Below, in pieces: positions 24,613 to 33,295 of a stretch of DNA of 39,951 bases. The stretch is from an uncultured Robiginitomaculum sp. (GTDB lineage: Bacteria > Pseudomonadota > Alphaproteobacteria > Caulobacterales > Maricaulaceae): NCBI GenBank assembly GCA_938015875.1, contig CALLXE010000010.1:1-39951 (forward strand), read 5' to 3'. The notes under the pieces were generated by a model. The model did no database searches. It saw nothing but the letters and a program-made list of their open reading frames with translations, and had not been told where the DNA came from. A program made the position numbers and the translations under genes. Numbering within the stretch: the first letter of the stretch is position 1; each line of letters starts with the position of its first letter.

Positions 24613-24689
24613 TTTGGGCCTCTGTGTGGGTTTGACTTCACAAATGTTTGTTTGCGGGGTAAACGCCCGCATGGATAGGGTAATGCGCG

Positions 24690-26033
24690 ATGGCTCATAA
24701 AGACACAATTTTTGCAGTCGCGAGCGGCGGTGGCCGGGCCGGGGTCACGATTATTCGGATAAGCGGCCCTGCTGTAAATTCCATTTTGGAATCTTGCCTG
24801 AAAGGAAAGCTTCCGGCGCCGCGTTTGGCCTCGCTGCGTATTTTACGTAATCCGGTTAATAATGAACCCATTGATCAGGCTCTTATCCTGCGGTTCGTCG
24901 GGCCGGCCAGTTTCACCGGGGAAGATATGGCCGAACTTCATGTTCATGGCAGTCCCGCCGTGGTTCAGGCCGTTAGTGCCGCTTTGTTTAACTCAGGATT
25001 GCGGCAAGCTTTGGCGGGTGAATTTACCCGCCGCGCTTTTGAAAACGGAAGAATGGATTTGACTGAGGCGGAAGGCCTTGCCGATTTAATTGATTCAGAA
25101 ACTGAAGCGCAACGGGTTCAGGCCTTACGCCAAATGTCCGGCGGACTTCGGGATGTATATTCTAAATGGCAAGACGCTATTATGGATGCTTTGGCCGCCA
25201 TTGAGGGAGAGATTGATTTTCCTGATGAAGAAGATGTACCGGATAAATTGGCTCTGCGGGCCGGCAGCGAACTGGATGACCTCATAGACGCGTTGAAATC
25301 ATCCCTGGCGTGCAGTCACGCCGGAGAGCGCGTGCGGCACGGGCTTGATATTGCTGTTATCGGTCCGCCTAATGCCGGAAAGTCTACGCTTATCAATGCT
25401 TTATCTAAAAAAGAAGCCGCAATTGTATCCGATGAAGCCGGAACGACCCGGGATATCGTGGAGGTCAATATGGTTATCGGCGGATTGCCCGTTCGCTTGT
25501 CTGATACAGCGGGCCTGCGGGTAACTGATAATAAAATTGAGGCCGAAGGTGTGCGCCGCGCCCGTATGCGGGCTAAAGACGCTGATCTGCGAATAGGCAT
25601 GCTGGAAGGGAGTGATACATCCGGGCGTAAGGAGATTGAGGCTCTGCTGAGCGCGGGGGATATTTTAGTCTTAAACAAAGCTGATTTGAAAGCAGGAGCC
25701 GGCTTTGATGTTTCACGTGAAGCATTTGAGGTCATGCCAATGTCGGCTCATAATAGTGTTGATGTTGATCGGCTATATAGCCGCATGACCCAAATTGTGA
25801 CGGAGCGGTTTCGCGTACAGGAGAATGCAGGCCTGACACGGGCGCGACATCGTGCTTGCGTTCAATCCTGCTTGGACTCGGTTGCTCGCGCCCGCCTCAA
25901 CTTAGATTTAGCGCCTGAGCTGGCGGGTGAGGATTTACGATCTGCCTTGCACGCCATTAAAGAGCTGGCCGGCGAGGCCGATATTGAGGCGGTGCTGGAC
26001 CGGATATTTTCGCGGTTTTGCATAGGCAAGTAA
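24690..26033 (+). CDS. mnmE: tRNA modification GTPase MnmE (TrmE)
   Basis: This 447-residue GTPase works with MnmG to make cmnm5U/nm5U at wobble U34 of tRNAs. The order is an N-terminal folate-binding domain (about 1-120), a helical domain, and an inserted G domain with P-loop GPPNAGKS (225-232), SDEAGTTRD switch region, DTAG and NKAD motifs. It ends in the catalytic CIGK with Cys at 444. A parS-like site (15/16) lies inside the coding sequence near codon 340, and a perfect parS follows the stop codon directly. Confidence 0.96.
   Translation: MAHKDTIFAVASGGGRAGVTIIRISGPAVNSILESCLKGKLPAPRLASLRILRNPVNNEPIDQALILRFVGPASFTGEDMAELHVHGSPAVVQAVSAALFNSGLRQALAGEFTRRAFENGRMDLTEAEGLADLIDSETEAQRVQALRQMSGGLRDVYSKWQDAIMDALAAIEGEIDFPDEEDVPDKLALRAGSELDDLIDALKSSLACSHAGERVRHGLDIAVIGPPNAGKSTLINALSKKEAAIVSDEAGTTRDIVEVNMVIGGLPVRLSDTAGLRVTDNKIEAEGVRRARMRAKDADLRIGMLEGSDTSGRKEIEALLSAGDILVLNKADLKAGAGFDVSREAFEVMPMSAHNSVDVDRLYSRMTQIVTERFRVQENAGLTRARHRACVQSCLDSVARARLNLDLAPELAGEDLRSALHAIKELAGEADIEAVLDRIFSRFCIGK
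25709..25724. promoter_or_regulatory. parS: parS site, 15 of 16 match
   Basis: TGTTTCACGTGAAGCA differs from the ParB-binding consensus TGTTTCACGTGAAACA at position 14 (A to G). It lies within mnmE and is read as DVSREA. It may bind ParB more weakly than the three perfect copies. Confidence 0.7.
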
Positions 26034-26049
26034 TGTTTCACGTGAAACA
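26034..26049. promoter_or_regulatory. parS: parS site, perfect 16-bp palindrome
   Basis: TGTTTCACGTGAAACA begins on the base after the mnmE TAA stop. It is the only one of the four copies that is not inside a coding sequence. ParB binds this sequence and spreads to form the segregation complex. Confidence 0.95.
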
Positions 26050-26125
26050 TGGTCGATTGCTTGTGCCTTAGGCTCTCGACTCGCGGGGACGATGTGCTAA
26101 ACACCGCGCAATTAAGAGAGTAATT

Positions 26126-27979
26126 ATGTACGATGTTATTGTCATTGGCGGCGGACATGCAGGCTGCGAGGCTGCGAGCGCCGCTGCGCGGACGGGCGCT
26201 AAAACCCTTTTGCTGACCCATAAGGTAGAGACGATTGGTGAAATGTCCTGCAATCCGGCCATTGGTGGTTTGGGCAAAGGGCATTTGGTGCGCGAAGTGG
26301 ATGCGCTGGGCGGCGTTATGGGCCTCTCGACCGATGCGTCCGGCATACAATTTCGTCTTCTTAATCGCTCCAAAGGCCCTGCCGTGCGTGGACCTCGTAC
26401 GCAATCGGACCGCGGATTATATAAAACAGCAATGCAAGGCCTGTTATCAGAGATCGAAAATCTGACTATTATTGCGGGCGCCGTCCATGATTTGCAGATT
26501 AAGGACGGCCGGCTTGAAGGCGTAATATTGGAAGATGGCCGGGTGTTTAAGGCTCCAAAGGCGGTTTTAACAACGGGCACATTTCTCAAAGGGATGATCC
26601 ATATCGGCGACATTCGCATACCGGCGGGTCGTCACGGTGAAGCGCCGGCGCTTGGTCTGTCCGACCGACTTTACTCTGCCGGGCTTAATTTGGGCCGGCT
26701 TAAGACCGGGACCCCTGCCCGCATTAGAAAATCCTCCATTGATTGGGACAGTCTTGAGCAGCAAGCTGCTGATGAAAACCCTGTTCCGTTTTCATTTATG
26801 ACCGACACGATTACGGTTCCGCAAGTGACTTGCGCTATTACGCATACAAATGCGCAAACCCATGCCGTTATTGCCAAAGATATTGAAAAATCGGCGATTA
26901 ACAATGGTTCTATATCCGGGCGAGGCCCGCGCTACTGCCCCTCTATTGAAGACAAAGTCATTCGGTTTGCTGATAAAGATAAGCATCAAATTTTTCTGGA
27001 GCCGGAAGGATTGCCCGGCGGCCCTGACGGTGACACGGTCTACCCGAACGGTATTTCCAGTTCCCTGCCCGAAAATGTGCAGGATGCATTCTTGCGCACG
27101 ATAAAAGGTATGGAAAATATTGAGGTGCAGCGTTACGGCTACGCTATAGAATATGATTATGTTGACCCGAGAGAACTTCACGCAACCTTGGAAACGCATA
27201 AAATTCCGGGGCTTTATTTGGCCGGCCAAATTAACGGGACGACCGGTTATGAAGAGGCTGCGGCTCAAGGGCTTATGGCGGGCGTGAATGCGGCTCTGTC
27301 TGCAAGTGGCGCCGAGCCGTTTATTCTTGATCGCTCGGAAGCATATATCGGCGTTATGATTGACGATCTGATTACCAAAGGCGTGACCGAGCCTTATCGG
27401 ATGTTTACAAGCCGGGCTGAATATCGCCTGATTTTGCGGGCCGATAATGCGGATCAACGTTTGACGCCGATCGCTGATCGGTTGGGAATTGTCTCAAAAG
27501 CCCGAAAAGACGTGTTTCACGTGAAACAAAAGGCTCTGTCAGAGGCTCGAGAATTTGCAAAAGCGTCCCTAATGACGCCGAACGCGCTCTCAGAGAAGGG
27601 GATTCACGTCAATAATGACGGTGTGCGGCGCTCTGTGATGGATTTATTGGCCTATCCCAACATTAAGATGGACGATTTAACGCCGATCTGGCCGCAATTA
27701 TCGGCGCTTGGAAATGATGTCACAGAACAGCTCGAGACCGAAGCTCTCTATGCCGGTTACATTGAGCGCCAGGCTGCAGACATTAAGGCGTTTCGCCGTG
27801 ATGAAGGTCTACGCTTGCCGACCTCTCTGGATTACGCCTCTATCGGCGGAATTTCCAATGAAGTTCGTGACAAGCTTATGGCGGCCCGCCCGGCAACGCT
27901 GGGCCAGGCAGGTCGAATTGAAGGCGTTACGCCGGGGGCTTTAACGGCATTGCTTTCATATGTTCGCAAAGCGAGCTAG
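26126..27979 (+). CDS. mnmG: tRNA uridine-5-carboxymethylaminomethyl synthesis enzyme MnmG (GidA)
   Basis: This 617-residue FAD protein partners MnmE in wobble-uridine modification. The N-terminal dinucleotide-binding motif [12 protein letters not shown], the [23 protein letters not shown] block, the [10 protein letters not shown] segment, the [17 protein letters not shown] motif and the [12 protein letters not shown] region are all hallmark GidA sequences. The C-terminal MnmE-interaction domain is complete. AAGAGAG precedes the ATG. A perfect parS lies in the coding sequence at about codons 463-468. Confidence 0.97.
   Translation: MYDVIVIGGGHAGCEAASAAARTGAKTLLLTHKVETIGEMSCNPAIGGLGKGHLVREVDALGGVMGLSTDASGIQFRLLNRSKGPAVRGPRTQSDRGLYKTAMQGLLSEIENLTIIAGAVHDLQIKDGRLEGVILEDGRVFKAPKAVLTTGTFLKGMIHIGDIRIPAGRHGEAPALGLSDRLYSAGLNLGRLKTGTPARIRKSSIDWDSLEQQAADENPVPFSFMTDTITVPQVTCAITHTNAQTHAVIAKDIEKSAINNGSISGRGPRYCPSIEDKVIRFADKDKHQIFLEPEGLPGGPDGDTVYPNGISSSLPENVQDAFLRTIKGMENIEVQRYGYAIEYDYVDPRELHATLETHKIPGLYLAGQINGTTGYEEAAAQGLMAGVNAALSASGAEPFILDRSEAYIGVMIDDLITKGVTEPYRMFTSRAEYRLILRADNADQRLTPIADRLGIVSKARKDVFHVKQKALSEAREFAKASLMTPNALSEKGIHVNNDGVRRSVMDLLAYPNIKMDDLTPIWPQLSALGNDVTEQLETEALYAGYIERQAADIKAFRRDEGLRLPTSLDYASIGGISNEVRDKLMAARPATLGQAGRIEGVTPGALTALLSYVRKAS
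27513..27528. promoter_or_regulatory. parS: parS site, perfect, inside mnmG
   Basis: TGTTTCACGTGAAACA is embedded in the mnmG reading frame, where it is translated as part of VFHVKQ. Confidence 0.93.
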
Positions 27980-27981
27980 GC

Positions 27982-28608
27982 GTGTACAATGCTACAGATT
28001 TCAGCCGGGAGTTTGATGTTTCACGTGAAACATTGGATTTATACAAGGTTTGGGAATCTCTCTTAAATACATGGAATAAATCTATAAACTTAGTGCAGCG
28101 TACGGCTCTGGAAGACTATTGGAACCGCCATGCCCGCGACAGCCACCAAATTGTGCAATATCTTCCTGCTCATACGCAAACGGTTTTGGATATGGGCAGC
28201 GGCGCCGGTTTTCCCGGTGTTTCCTTAGCGATCGCACTCAGAGACACGCCGGACGCTCGTGTCACACTGGTTGATTCTGTCGGCAAAAAAGCGGCGTTTT
28301 TGCGAGCCGTCAAACGCGATTTGAGGCTGCCTATGCAGGTCTCGAGCAAGCGTGTTGAAGTGTTAAACCTGCCGCCGCAAGATGTGATTTCGGCGCGCGC
28401 TTTTGCGCCAATGCCAAAGCTCTTGGAATATGCGCTCCCGTTTTGGGGTGAGCAGACCACCGGCATCTTTATGAAGGGCCGCAAAGCCGATGAAGAAATC
28501 GCCACTGCCCGGAATCTGTTTGATTTTACCGTGGACAAGCACCCATCCATAACAGACTCAGATGCGACAATTGTGCTAGTGAAAAACCTGAAAAGAATTA
28601 CGGAGTAG
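27982..28608 (+). CDS. rsmG: 16S rRNA (guanine527-N7)-methyltransferase RsmG (GidB)
   Basis: This 208-residue SAM-dependent methyltransferase methylates G527 of 16S rRNA; loss gives low-level streptomycin resistance in other bacteria. The SAM-binding motif VLDMGSGAGFPGV and the RNA-binding NLVQRT region are present. The start is GTG at 27982, 2 bp after the mnmG stop, and is the only in-frame start before the conserved SRETL segment. The first codons contain a perfect parS (28017-28032) translated DVSRET. Confidence 0.94.
   Translation: MYNATDFSREFDVSRETLDLYKVWESLLNTWNKSINLVQRTALEDYWNRHARDSHQIVQYLPAHTQTVLDMGSGAGFPGVSLAIALRDTPDARVTLVDSVGKKAAFLRAVKRDLRLPMQVSSKRVEVLNLPPQDVISARAFAPMPKLLEYALPFWGEQTTGIFMKGRKADEEIATARNLFDFTVDKHPSITDSDATIVLVKNLKRITE
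28017..28032. promoter_or_regulatory. parS: parS site, perfect, in the rsmG N-terminus
   Basis: TGTTTCACGTGAAACA overlaps codons 12-17 of rsmG. It is the parS copy closest to parAB, about 0.6 kb upstream of parA. Confidence 0.95.
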
Positions 28609-28616
28609 GGACAGCA

Positions 28617-29387
28617 ATGCGCGTCATGGCAATCGTCAATCAAAAGGGCGGCGTGGGTAAAACCACGACGGCGATCAATCTGGCGGCGGCTTTGACAGAG
28701 CACGGCAAGACCGTTTTGCTTGTTGATATGGACCCGCAGGGGAATGCTTCAACCGGGCTGGGCATTATGCGCGCGGATCGAAATTTAACCAGTTATGACG
28801 TGATCGTAGACGGGGCGGATATTAATGAGGCGATATACGACACGGCTGTGTCGGGCCTGACTTTGGTGCCATCCGATATGGATCTTTCCGGCGCAGAGCT
28901 GGAGCTCGGCGCGCAACAGGGTCGAACGACGCTGCTTACAGATGCGCTTAATGCGTTGAAATTTAAACCTGATTTTGTCTTATTGGATTGCCCTCCTTCC
29001 CTGTCTTTGTTGACCGTGAATGCGCTTTCAGCTGCGCATTCGGTGATCGTGCCGCTGCAATGCGAATTTTACGCGCTGGAAGGTCTGTCGCAATTATTGA
29101 AGACTGTTGAGATGGCCAAGGCTAATATTAATCCGGACCTGAAGGTCGAGGGCGTTATGCTGACCATGTATGATCCGCGCAATCGCCTGTCCGGGCAAGT
29201 GGTGGCCGATGTGCGCAAACATTTGGGCCGCGCGGTTTTTAAAACTGTTATTCCGCGGAATGTCCGGATTGCCGAAGCGCCAAGTTTTGGTTTGCCGGTT
29301 ACGCATTATGATCGGCGCTCTGCCGGGGCCAAAGCCTATTTGGCCTTGGCTGAAGAGATTTTAAAAAAACGCAGCCGCGTAAAATAG
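28617..29387 (+). CDS. parA: Chromosome partitioning ATPase ParA (Soj)
   Basis: This 256-residue Walker-type ATPase moves the ParB-parS complex along the nucleoid. It has the deviant Walker A KGGVGKTT (K10 signature lysine, K15), the DMDPQGNASTGLG segment, LLDCPPSLSLL (Walker B) and the late nucleoid-binding basic region. There is no N-terminal DNA-binding domain, so it is the chromosomal (Soj-like) form. It starts 8 bp after rsmG with AGGGA upstream and is followed by parB 9 bp later. Confidence 0.97.
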   Translation: MRVMAIVNQKGGVGKTTTAINLAAALTEHGKTVLLVDMDPQGNASTGLGIMRADRNLTSYDVIVDGADINEAIYDTAVSGLTLVPSDMDLSGAELELGAQQGRTTLLTDALNALKFKPDFVLLDCPPSLSLLTVNALSAAHSVIVPLQCEFYALEGLSQLLKTVEMAKANINPDLKVEGVMLTMYDPRNRLSGQVVADVRKHLGRAVFKTVIPRNVRIAEAPSFGLPVTHYDRRSAGAKAYLALAEEILKKRSRVK

Positions 29388-29396
29388 GGGGCCGAC

Positions 29397-30377
29397 ATGG
29401 CAAAGACACCAAAAAAACCGACGGCCAAAAAACCATCTGCCCGCCCGGCCCGTGGTCTTGGCAAAGGGCTGTCTGCTCTGATGGCTGATGTTGCCCCCGC
29501 AGTAAAAAATAATACGCCCCCGCCGGCTCAATCAGGGAAATCTGCGTCGCCTGAGAAAACAGCGCCGATTTCAGGCGCAGTTTTGGCCGCGCAATATATT
29601 CCGATTGCACAATTGGAACGTAACCCCGCCCAGCCCCGCCGTTATTTCGATCCGGCGAAACTGGATGATCTGACGCGATCTATCAAAGAGAAAGGCGTTC
29701 TGCAGCCAATCTTGGCGCGGCCTATCATAAAGTCAGGCGCAAAGGCTGTGGCCGGTTACCAGATTGTGGCCGGTGAACGCCGGTGGCAAGCCGCGATGAA
29801 AGCAGGCCTTGATCAAATACCTGTCATGGTCAAAGAGCTCTCCGACCAAGAAGTGCTGGAAATCGGCGTTGTCGAAAATGTACAGCGCGCCAATTTAAAC
29901 CCGATCGAAGAAGCTCAAGCCTATAAGGCCTTGTCTGATGAATTTGGCCGGCGGCAGGAAGACATCGCTAACGCGGTCGGTAAGTCACGATCCCATGTGG
30001 CGAATATGATGCGGCTTTTAACGCTGCCGACCCGGGCGCAAGACTTGCTTGCTCAAGGTAAATTGTCGGCCGGTCATGCCCGGGCCGTGATTTCTGCACC
30101 GGACCCGGCCGCACTTGCGGAAATGATTGTGCAAAAAGATCTCTCCGTGCGCGAGGCCGAAGCCATGATGCGCCGGCTGAAAAAAGGTGAGCCTTTACGC
30201 GCGCCCGCAGAAACCAAAAGCGCCGATATCAGGCAGGTCGAAAAAACCTTGACCGATCAGATAGGCCTTAAGATTGATCTCAATCACAAAAACCCAAACG
30301 GCAAGCTGGTCATCCATTACAAGACTGCCGAGCAGCTCGAAGATTTAATCAAGCGCCTGCCTAAAGGGTTTGAGTAG
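29397..30377 (+). CDS. parB: Chromosome partitioning protein ParB (Spo0J)
   Basis: This 326-residue CTP-dependent parS-binding clamp starts with a basic Lys/Pro/Ala N-terminus containing the PARGLGKGLSALM ParA-stimulating segment. The CTP-binding core has the GERRWQAAMKAG motif (GERRFRAA class) and ENVQRANLNPIEEA. The central helix-turn-helix (GKSRSHVANMMRLL) reads parS, and a C-terminal dimerisation domain follows. Cognate parS sites are present 1.4-3.7 kb upstream. Confidence 0.97.
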   Translation: MAKTPKKPTAKKPSARPARGLGKGLSALMADVAPAVKNNTPPPAQSGKSASPEKTAPISGAVLAAQYIPIAQLERNPAQPRRYFDPAKLDDLTRSIKEKGVLQPILARPIIKSGAKAVAGYQIVAGERRWQAAMKAGLDQIPVMVKELSDQEVLEIGVVENVQRANLNPIEEAQAYKALSDEFGRRQEDIANAVGKSRSHVANMMRLLTLPTRAQDLLAQGKLSAGHARAVISAPDPAALAEMIVQKDLSVREAEAMMRRLKKGEPLRAPAETKSADIRQVEKTLTDQIGLKIDLNHKNPNGKLVIHYKTAEQLEDLIKRLPKGFE

Positions 30378-30380
30378 GCT

Positions 30381-30992
30381 TTAGGGAATAAGAGGCTTTC
30401 CTGATTGGATTAATTGATTTGCGCGGCGAATCGCGGCGCGCAAATTATCCATACGCTGCGGTCCCGGCGGATGGGTGTCACTGGCCGGCGCATTTGGAAT
30501 ATCAAGCTTTTCCAGCGCCGATATTCCAGCCTGAATATTGTAACCGCCGCGGGCCATTAAGATGAGGCCCGTTCTGTCCGCAGCCAGTTCAAGCAACGGC
30601 CGGCTTTGGGTTTGTGAATAATCGCCTTCAACACTGTGGGCCAGTTCGTGGGCGATTAAAAACGCCAACTCGTCATCGCTTAACGCTGCAATCATGGCCG
30701 TGGTCACTAAGATCGTATCGCCATTGGTTTGCGCATTTTTAACCGGGCTGTCTTCAATGGCGACTTTGTTTGTGCAGATAGGAAATGTTCCCTCAGCGGC
30801 CCTTATCATGCGAGTGTTTGGGCAGAGCGCGGCATTGGCGCGCATAAGATTGGCCGCCGTTCGTATCAGCCTGCGTTTTAAAATTTCAAACTCGGCGTCC
30901 GGTGTCTGCGCATGATACGGGGCCGGCGCCGGCATGTCTGAAGCGGCGCAGCCGGCCGTTATTATTGCGAGAGAAATCAAGAGATTCTTCAT
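30381..30992 (-). CDS. M48-family metallopeptidase, lipoprotein
   Basis: This 203-residue putative zinc protease has a lipoprotein signal with Cys15 (ITAGC). The active site HELAHSVEGD supplies two His and the catalytic Glu, and a downstream ELAADRTG supplies the third zinc ligand. It resembles the catalytic half of BepA/YfgC-type periplasmic peptidases but lacks TPR repeats. Its ATG overlaps the stop of the upstream M48 gene by 4 nt, so the two form a coupled pair. It converges on parB with 3 bp between stops. Confidence 0.85.
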   Translation of the reverse strand: MKNLLISLAIITAGCAASDMPAPAPYHAQTPDAEFEILKRRLIRTAANLMRANAALCPNTRMIRAAEGTFPICTNKVAIEDSPVKNAQTNGDTILVTTAMIAALSDDELAFLIAHELAHSVEGDYSQTQSRPLLELAADRTGLILMARGGYNIQAGISALEKLDIPNAPASDTHPPGPQRMDNLRAAIRRANQLIQSGKPLIP

Positions 30993-31900
30993 TTCGGATT
31001 CGGCTCCAAAACCTCGCCGGCTGCTTGCTTGGCCCGTATTTCTGCGACCGCATTTTCCAACCTTACATAGCGCTCCGGCGTAATCGGATGGGTTTTGGGT
31101 TTGTCGAGGGATTTGACGCTGATTTTAGCCAACTTTCTCCAAAATTCTTTGGCATTATCAATGGGGTATCCGGCGCGGGCTGAATAATAAAGGCCGACAT
31201 AATCGGCTTCGCTTTCAAATTGCCGTGCAAATGTGCCTGTGCCAAATCCGGCAATTGTGTTTTGTATGATTTTACGTATGTGGCTGTGCGTATTATGCGC
31301 CAGTTCATGTCCGACAATCAGGGCCAGTTCTTCATCATTGGCAAAGGCCATCATGCCGGTAGTGACCGTGATGTTGCGGCCGTCCGCATAGGCATTAATC
31401 GCCGGAGAATATTTCAGCCTCACAGGGTATCCGCAAACAGGAGTCGCTGTTACGGTTTGCGCAAGCGTGCCATTGCGGGTTCGCATATTAACAGATGTGA
31501 CACCGGCGTCTAGCTTATCAACTGTGATCGGTTTTCCATCCTTAATCAGGACGCCGCCTTTACGCACGCCCAATATGCCGGCGCGTACATACATGATGGT
31601 CGGGGACTTCAGATCCGGCAAACCGTTTTTGCCGCGCAGAGCTTTGGGCAGGGTCTTTTCTGATAGCGTGTAGGCTCCGATATCAGCGCCTATTTTATCA
31701 CAAAATTGCGTATTGGCCGCGAGCACCGGCAGGGCGATATCCTGAAGGCGGCGATAATCGGCCATGTAGATTTTAAAGGCGGCCCGCGTCTGCATGATTT
31801 TCTCAGCTTCAACCCGGGGCGGATGAATATCGGGCAAACTTGTTGACAGGGTGGCGCATGACGCCAGCCCAAAACCTGATAATGTGATCCAATACCGCAT
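30989..31900 (-). CDS. M48-family metallopeptidase, lipoprotein (tandem paralogue)
   Basis: This 303-residue protein has lipobox LASC (Cys15), an insert domain with a possible PDZ-like region (about 110-165, KGGVLIKDGKPI) and an M48 active site: HELAHNTHSH and then FESEADYVGLYYSARAGYP. It is the longer of two adjacent M48 peptidases and lies first in the pair. Such enzymes act on outer-membrane or periplasmic proteins in quality control, but the substrate here is unknown. It is divergent from nfu across about 118 bp. Confidence 0.85.
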   Translation of the reverse strand: MRYWITLSGFGLASCATLSTSLPDIHPPRVEAEKIMQTRAAFKIYMADYRRLQDIALPVLAANTQFCDKIGADIGAYTLSEKTLPKALRGKNGLPDLKSPTIMYVRAGILGVRKGGVLIKDGKPITVDKLDAGVTSVNMRTRNGTLAQTVTATPVCGYPVRLKYSPAINAYADGRNITVTTGMMAFANDEELALIVGHELAHNTHSHIRKIIQNTIAGFGTGTFARQFESEADYVGLYYSARAGYPIDNAKEFWRKLAKISVKSLDKPKTHPITPERYVRLENAVAEIRAKQAAGEVLEPNPK

Positions 31901-32018
31901 GGCCCTAAATTGCCCTTATTTGAATCTGCGTCAATGGCGGCTCTTGCGCGCAGGTCTTAAAAGCCCCATTTACAGACTAACAGAAAGCGCCTTTATCAGG
32001 GCGAGCAAAGGACAAACC

Positions 32019-32603
32019 ATGTTTATTCAAACCGAAGATACGCCGAACCCCGCGACCCTGAAGTTTTTGCCCGGTAAAGATGTACTGGGTGAGGGTGTTC
32101 CCGGCCGTGAGTTTGAAAAGGGCAGCGATGTATCCGGTGCGCCGCTTGCGGAAATGCTGTTCATGATTCCGGGATTGACCCGAGTATTTTTTGGCGCGGA
32201 TTTTGTCTCTGTGACCAAATCGGAAGACAAGGCGTGGCAGCATTTAAAACCTGCTGTCCTTGGCGCGATTATGGATTTCTACGTTGCCGGCGGTGACGTT
32301 CTGTCCGGTATGGCCGCCGAAGCGCAAAGCGCCGATGATCCTGATTATACTTATGAAGGTGAAACCGCTGAGATTGTTGAGCAGATCAAAGAAATTATAG
32401 AACTGCGTGTCCGGCCTGCGGTCGCCCAAGACGGCGGCGATATTGTCTTTAAACGATATATAGAAGGCGACGGCGTTGTTTATCTGGAAATGCGCGGGGC
32501 GTGCGCGGGCTGTCCCTCATCGACCATGACGTTGAAATCAGGCATTGAAAACCTGCTTAAGCATTATGTGCCTGAAGTGAACCGCGTCGAGCAAGCTATC
32601 TGA
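32019..32603 (+). CDS. NifU-like iron-sulfur scaffold/carrier protein (Nfu)
   Basis: This 194-residue Fe-S carrier has an N-terminal Nfu domain (TEDTPNPATLKFLPG) and a C-terminal NifU-like domain. The conserved CAGC (CxxC) motif in MRGACAGCPSSTM binds a cluster between two subunits. I chose the ATG at 32019 because AAAGGAC precedes it by about 6 nt and it starts the conserved domain. The frame is open upstream to 31851, but that extension overlaps the divergent peptidase start and is not conserved-looking. The next gene, tsaB, follows 4 bp after the stop. Confidence 0.92.
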   Translation: MFIQTEDTPNPATLKFLPGKDVLGEGVPGREFEKGSDVSGAPLAEMLFMIPGLTRVFFGADFVSVTKSEDKAWQHLKPAVLGAIMDFYVAGGDVLSGMAAEAQSADDPDYTYEGETAEIVEQIKEIIELRVRPAVAQDGGDIVFKRYIEGDGVVYLEMRGACAGCPSSTMTLKSGIENLLKHYVPEVNRVEQAI

Positions 32604-32607
32604 TCCT

Positions 32608-33216
32608 ATGCTCTGTCTGGCACTTGATACGACCGGTCCTGCGTGCAGCGCGGCTTTGGTGCGCGGTGATCTGACCGTAGCCGTCAACATGGCCGTAATT
32701 CACAGAGGCCATGCCGAATATCTCGGCCCGCAGGTTCAGACTTTACTCAGGGATGCCGGGCTGACCGCAAAAGATTTGAACCGCATTGCAGTCTGCACCG
32801 GGCCCGGAAGTTTTACGGGTCTTCGTGTGGCGTTGGCTTTTGCAAAAGGGCTCGCTCTGCCGCGCAGTATTGACGTTGTCGGCATCAGCGCTTTGCAGGT
32901 TTGGGCGGCTATGGCGGACCCCGATAGCGGCGGAACTGTACTCAGCAGTGCTGATGTCCGGCGCGGTGAATTTTTCTCACAACGTTTTGTAACCGGGCAG
33001 CCTCAGGGCACGCCGGTCTTGCATAAAGCAGGCGAGGGAGCGCACGCCGATATTAAAACCGGAAGCGCGTTTGACGCCGGCGATATCGACCCGGCCGTTT
33101 TAGCGCGTTTGGCAATGGCGGTTGATCCGGAGCTTTATCCTGCGCGTCCGCTTTATCATCGTCCGCCGGATGCCAAATTGCCGGGCGGCATTGATCCGTT
33201 TTCGGCCCGGGTTTAA
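32608..33216 (+). CDS. tsaB: tRNA threonylcarbamoyladenosine biosynthesis protein TsaB
   Basis: This 202-residue protein is the TsaD partner in forming t6A37 in ANN-decoding tRNAs. The ASKHA-like N-terminus LALDTTGPACSAAL and the GPGSFTGLRVALAFAKGLAL motif are diagnostic. It is co-directional with nfu, 4 bp apart. In many alphaproteobacteria rimI comes next, but here a BON-domain gene follows after 79 bp. Confidence 0.93.
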   Translation: MLCLALDTTGPACSAALVRGDLTVAVNMAVIHRGHAEYLGPQVQTLLRDAGLTAKDLNRIAVCTGPGSFTGLRVALAFAKGLALPRSIDVVGISALQVWAAMADPDSGGTVLSSADVRRGEFFSQRFVTGQPQGTPVLHKAGEGAHADIKTGSAFDAGDIDPAVLARLAMAVDPELYPARPLYHRPPDAKLPGGIDPFSARV

Positions 33217-33253
33217 AACCGGCTGCATTACAAATGCGTTATGCGGCGCTTTG

Positions 33254-33268
33254 GTAACCCTTTGCTAA
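33254..33268. promoter_or_regulatory. Degenerate CtrA-like site upstream of the BON lipoprotein gene
   Basis: GTAA-CCCTTTG-CTAA, followed by CCAT, has the spacing of a CtrA site with one mismatch in each half. It lies about 28 bp before the BON-gene ATG and resembles the GTTAACCC blocks in the origin. It is weak on its own. Confidence 0.3.
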
Positions 33269-33295
33269 CCATGCCGGGCGTAAATTTCGCCTATT

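Noticed and set aside
31851-32018. N-terminal extension of Nfu by 56 residues
   Set aside because: It overlaps the start of the divergent peptidase gene and has no family resemblance; the ATG at 32019 has a good ribosome binding site.
11133-33216. Single symmetric inversion around the origin to explain split tsaB and rimI
   Set aside because: Both genes are on the plus strand; inverting the intervening segment does not place them head to tail.
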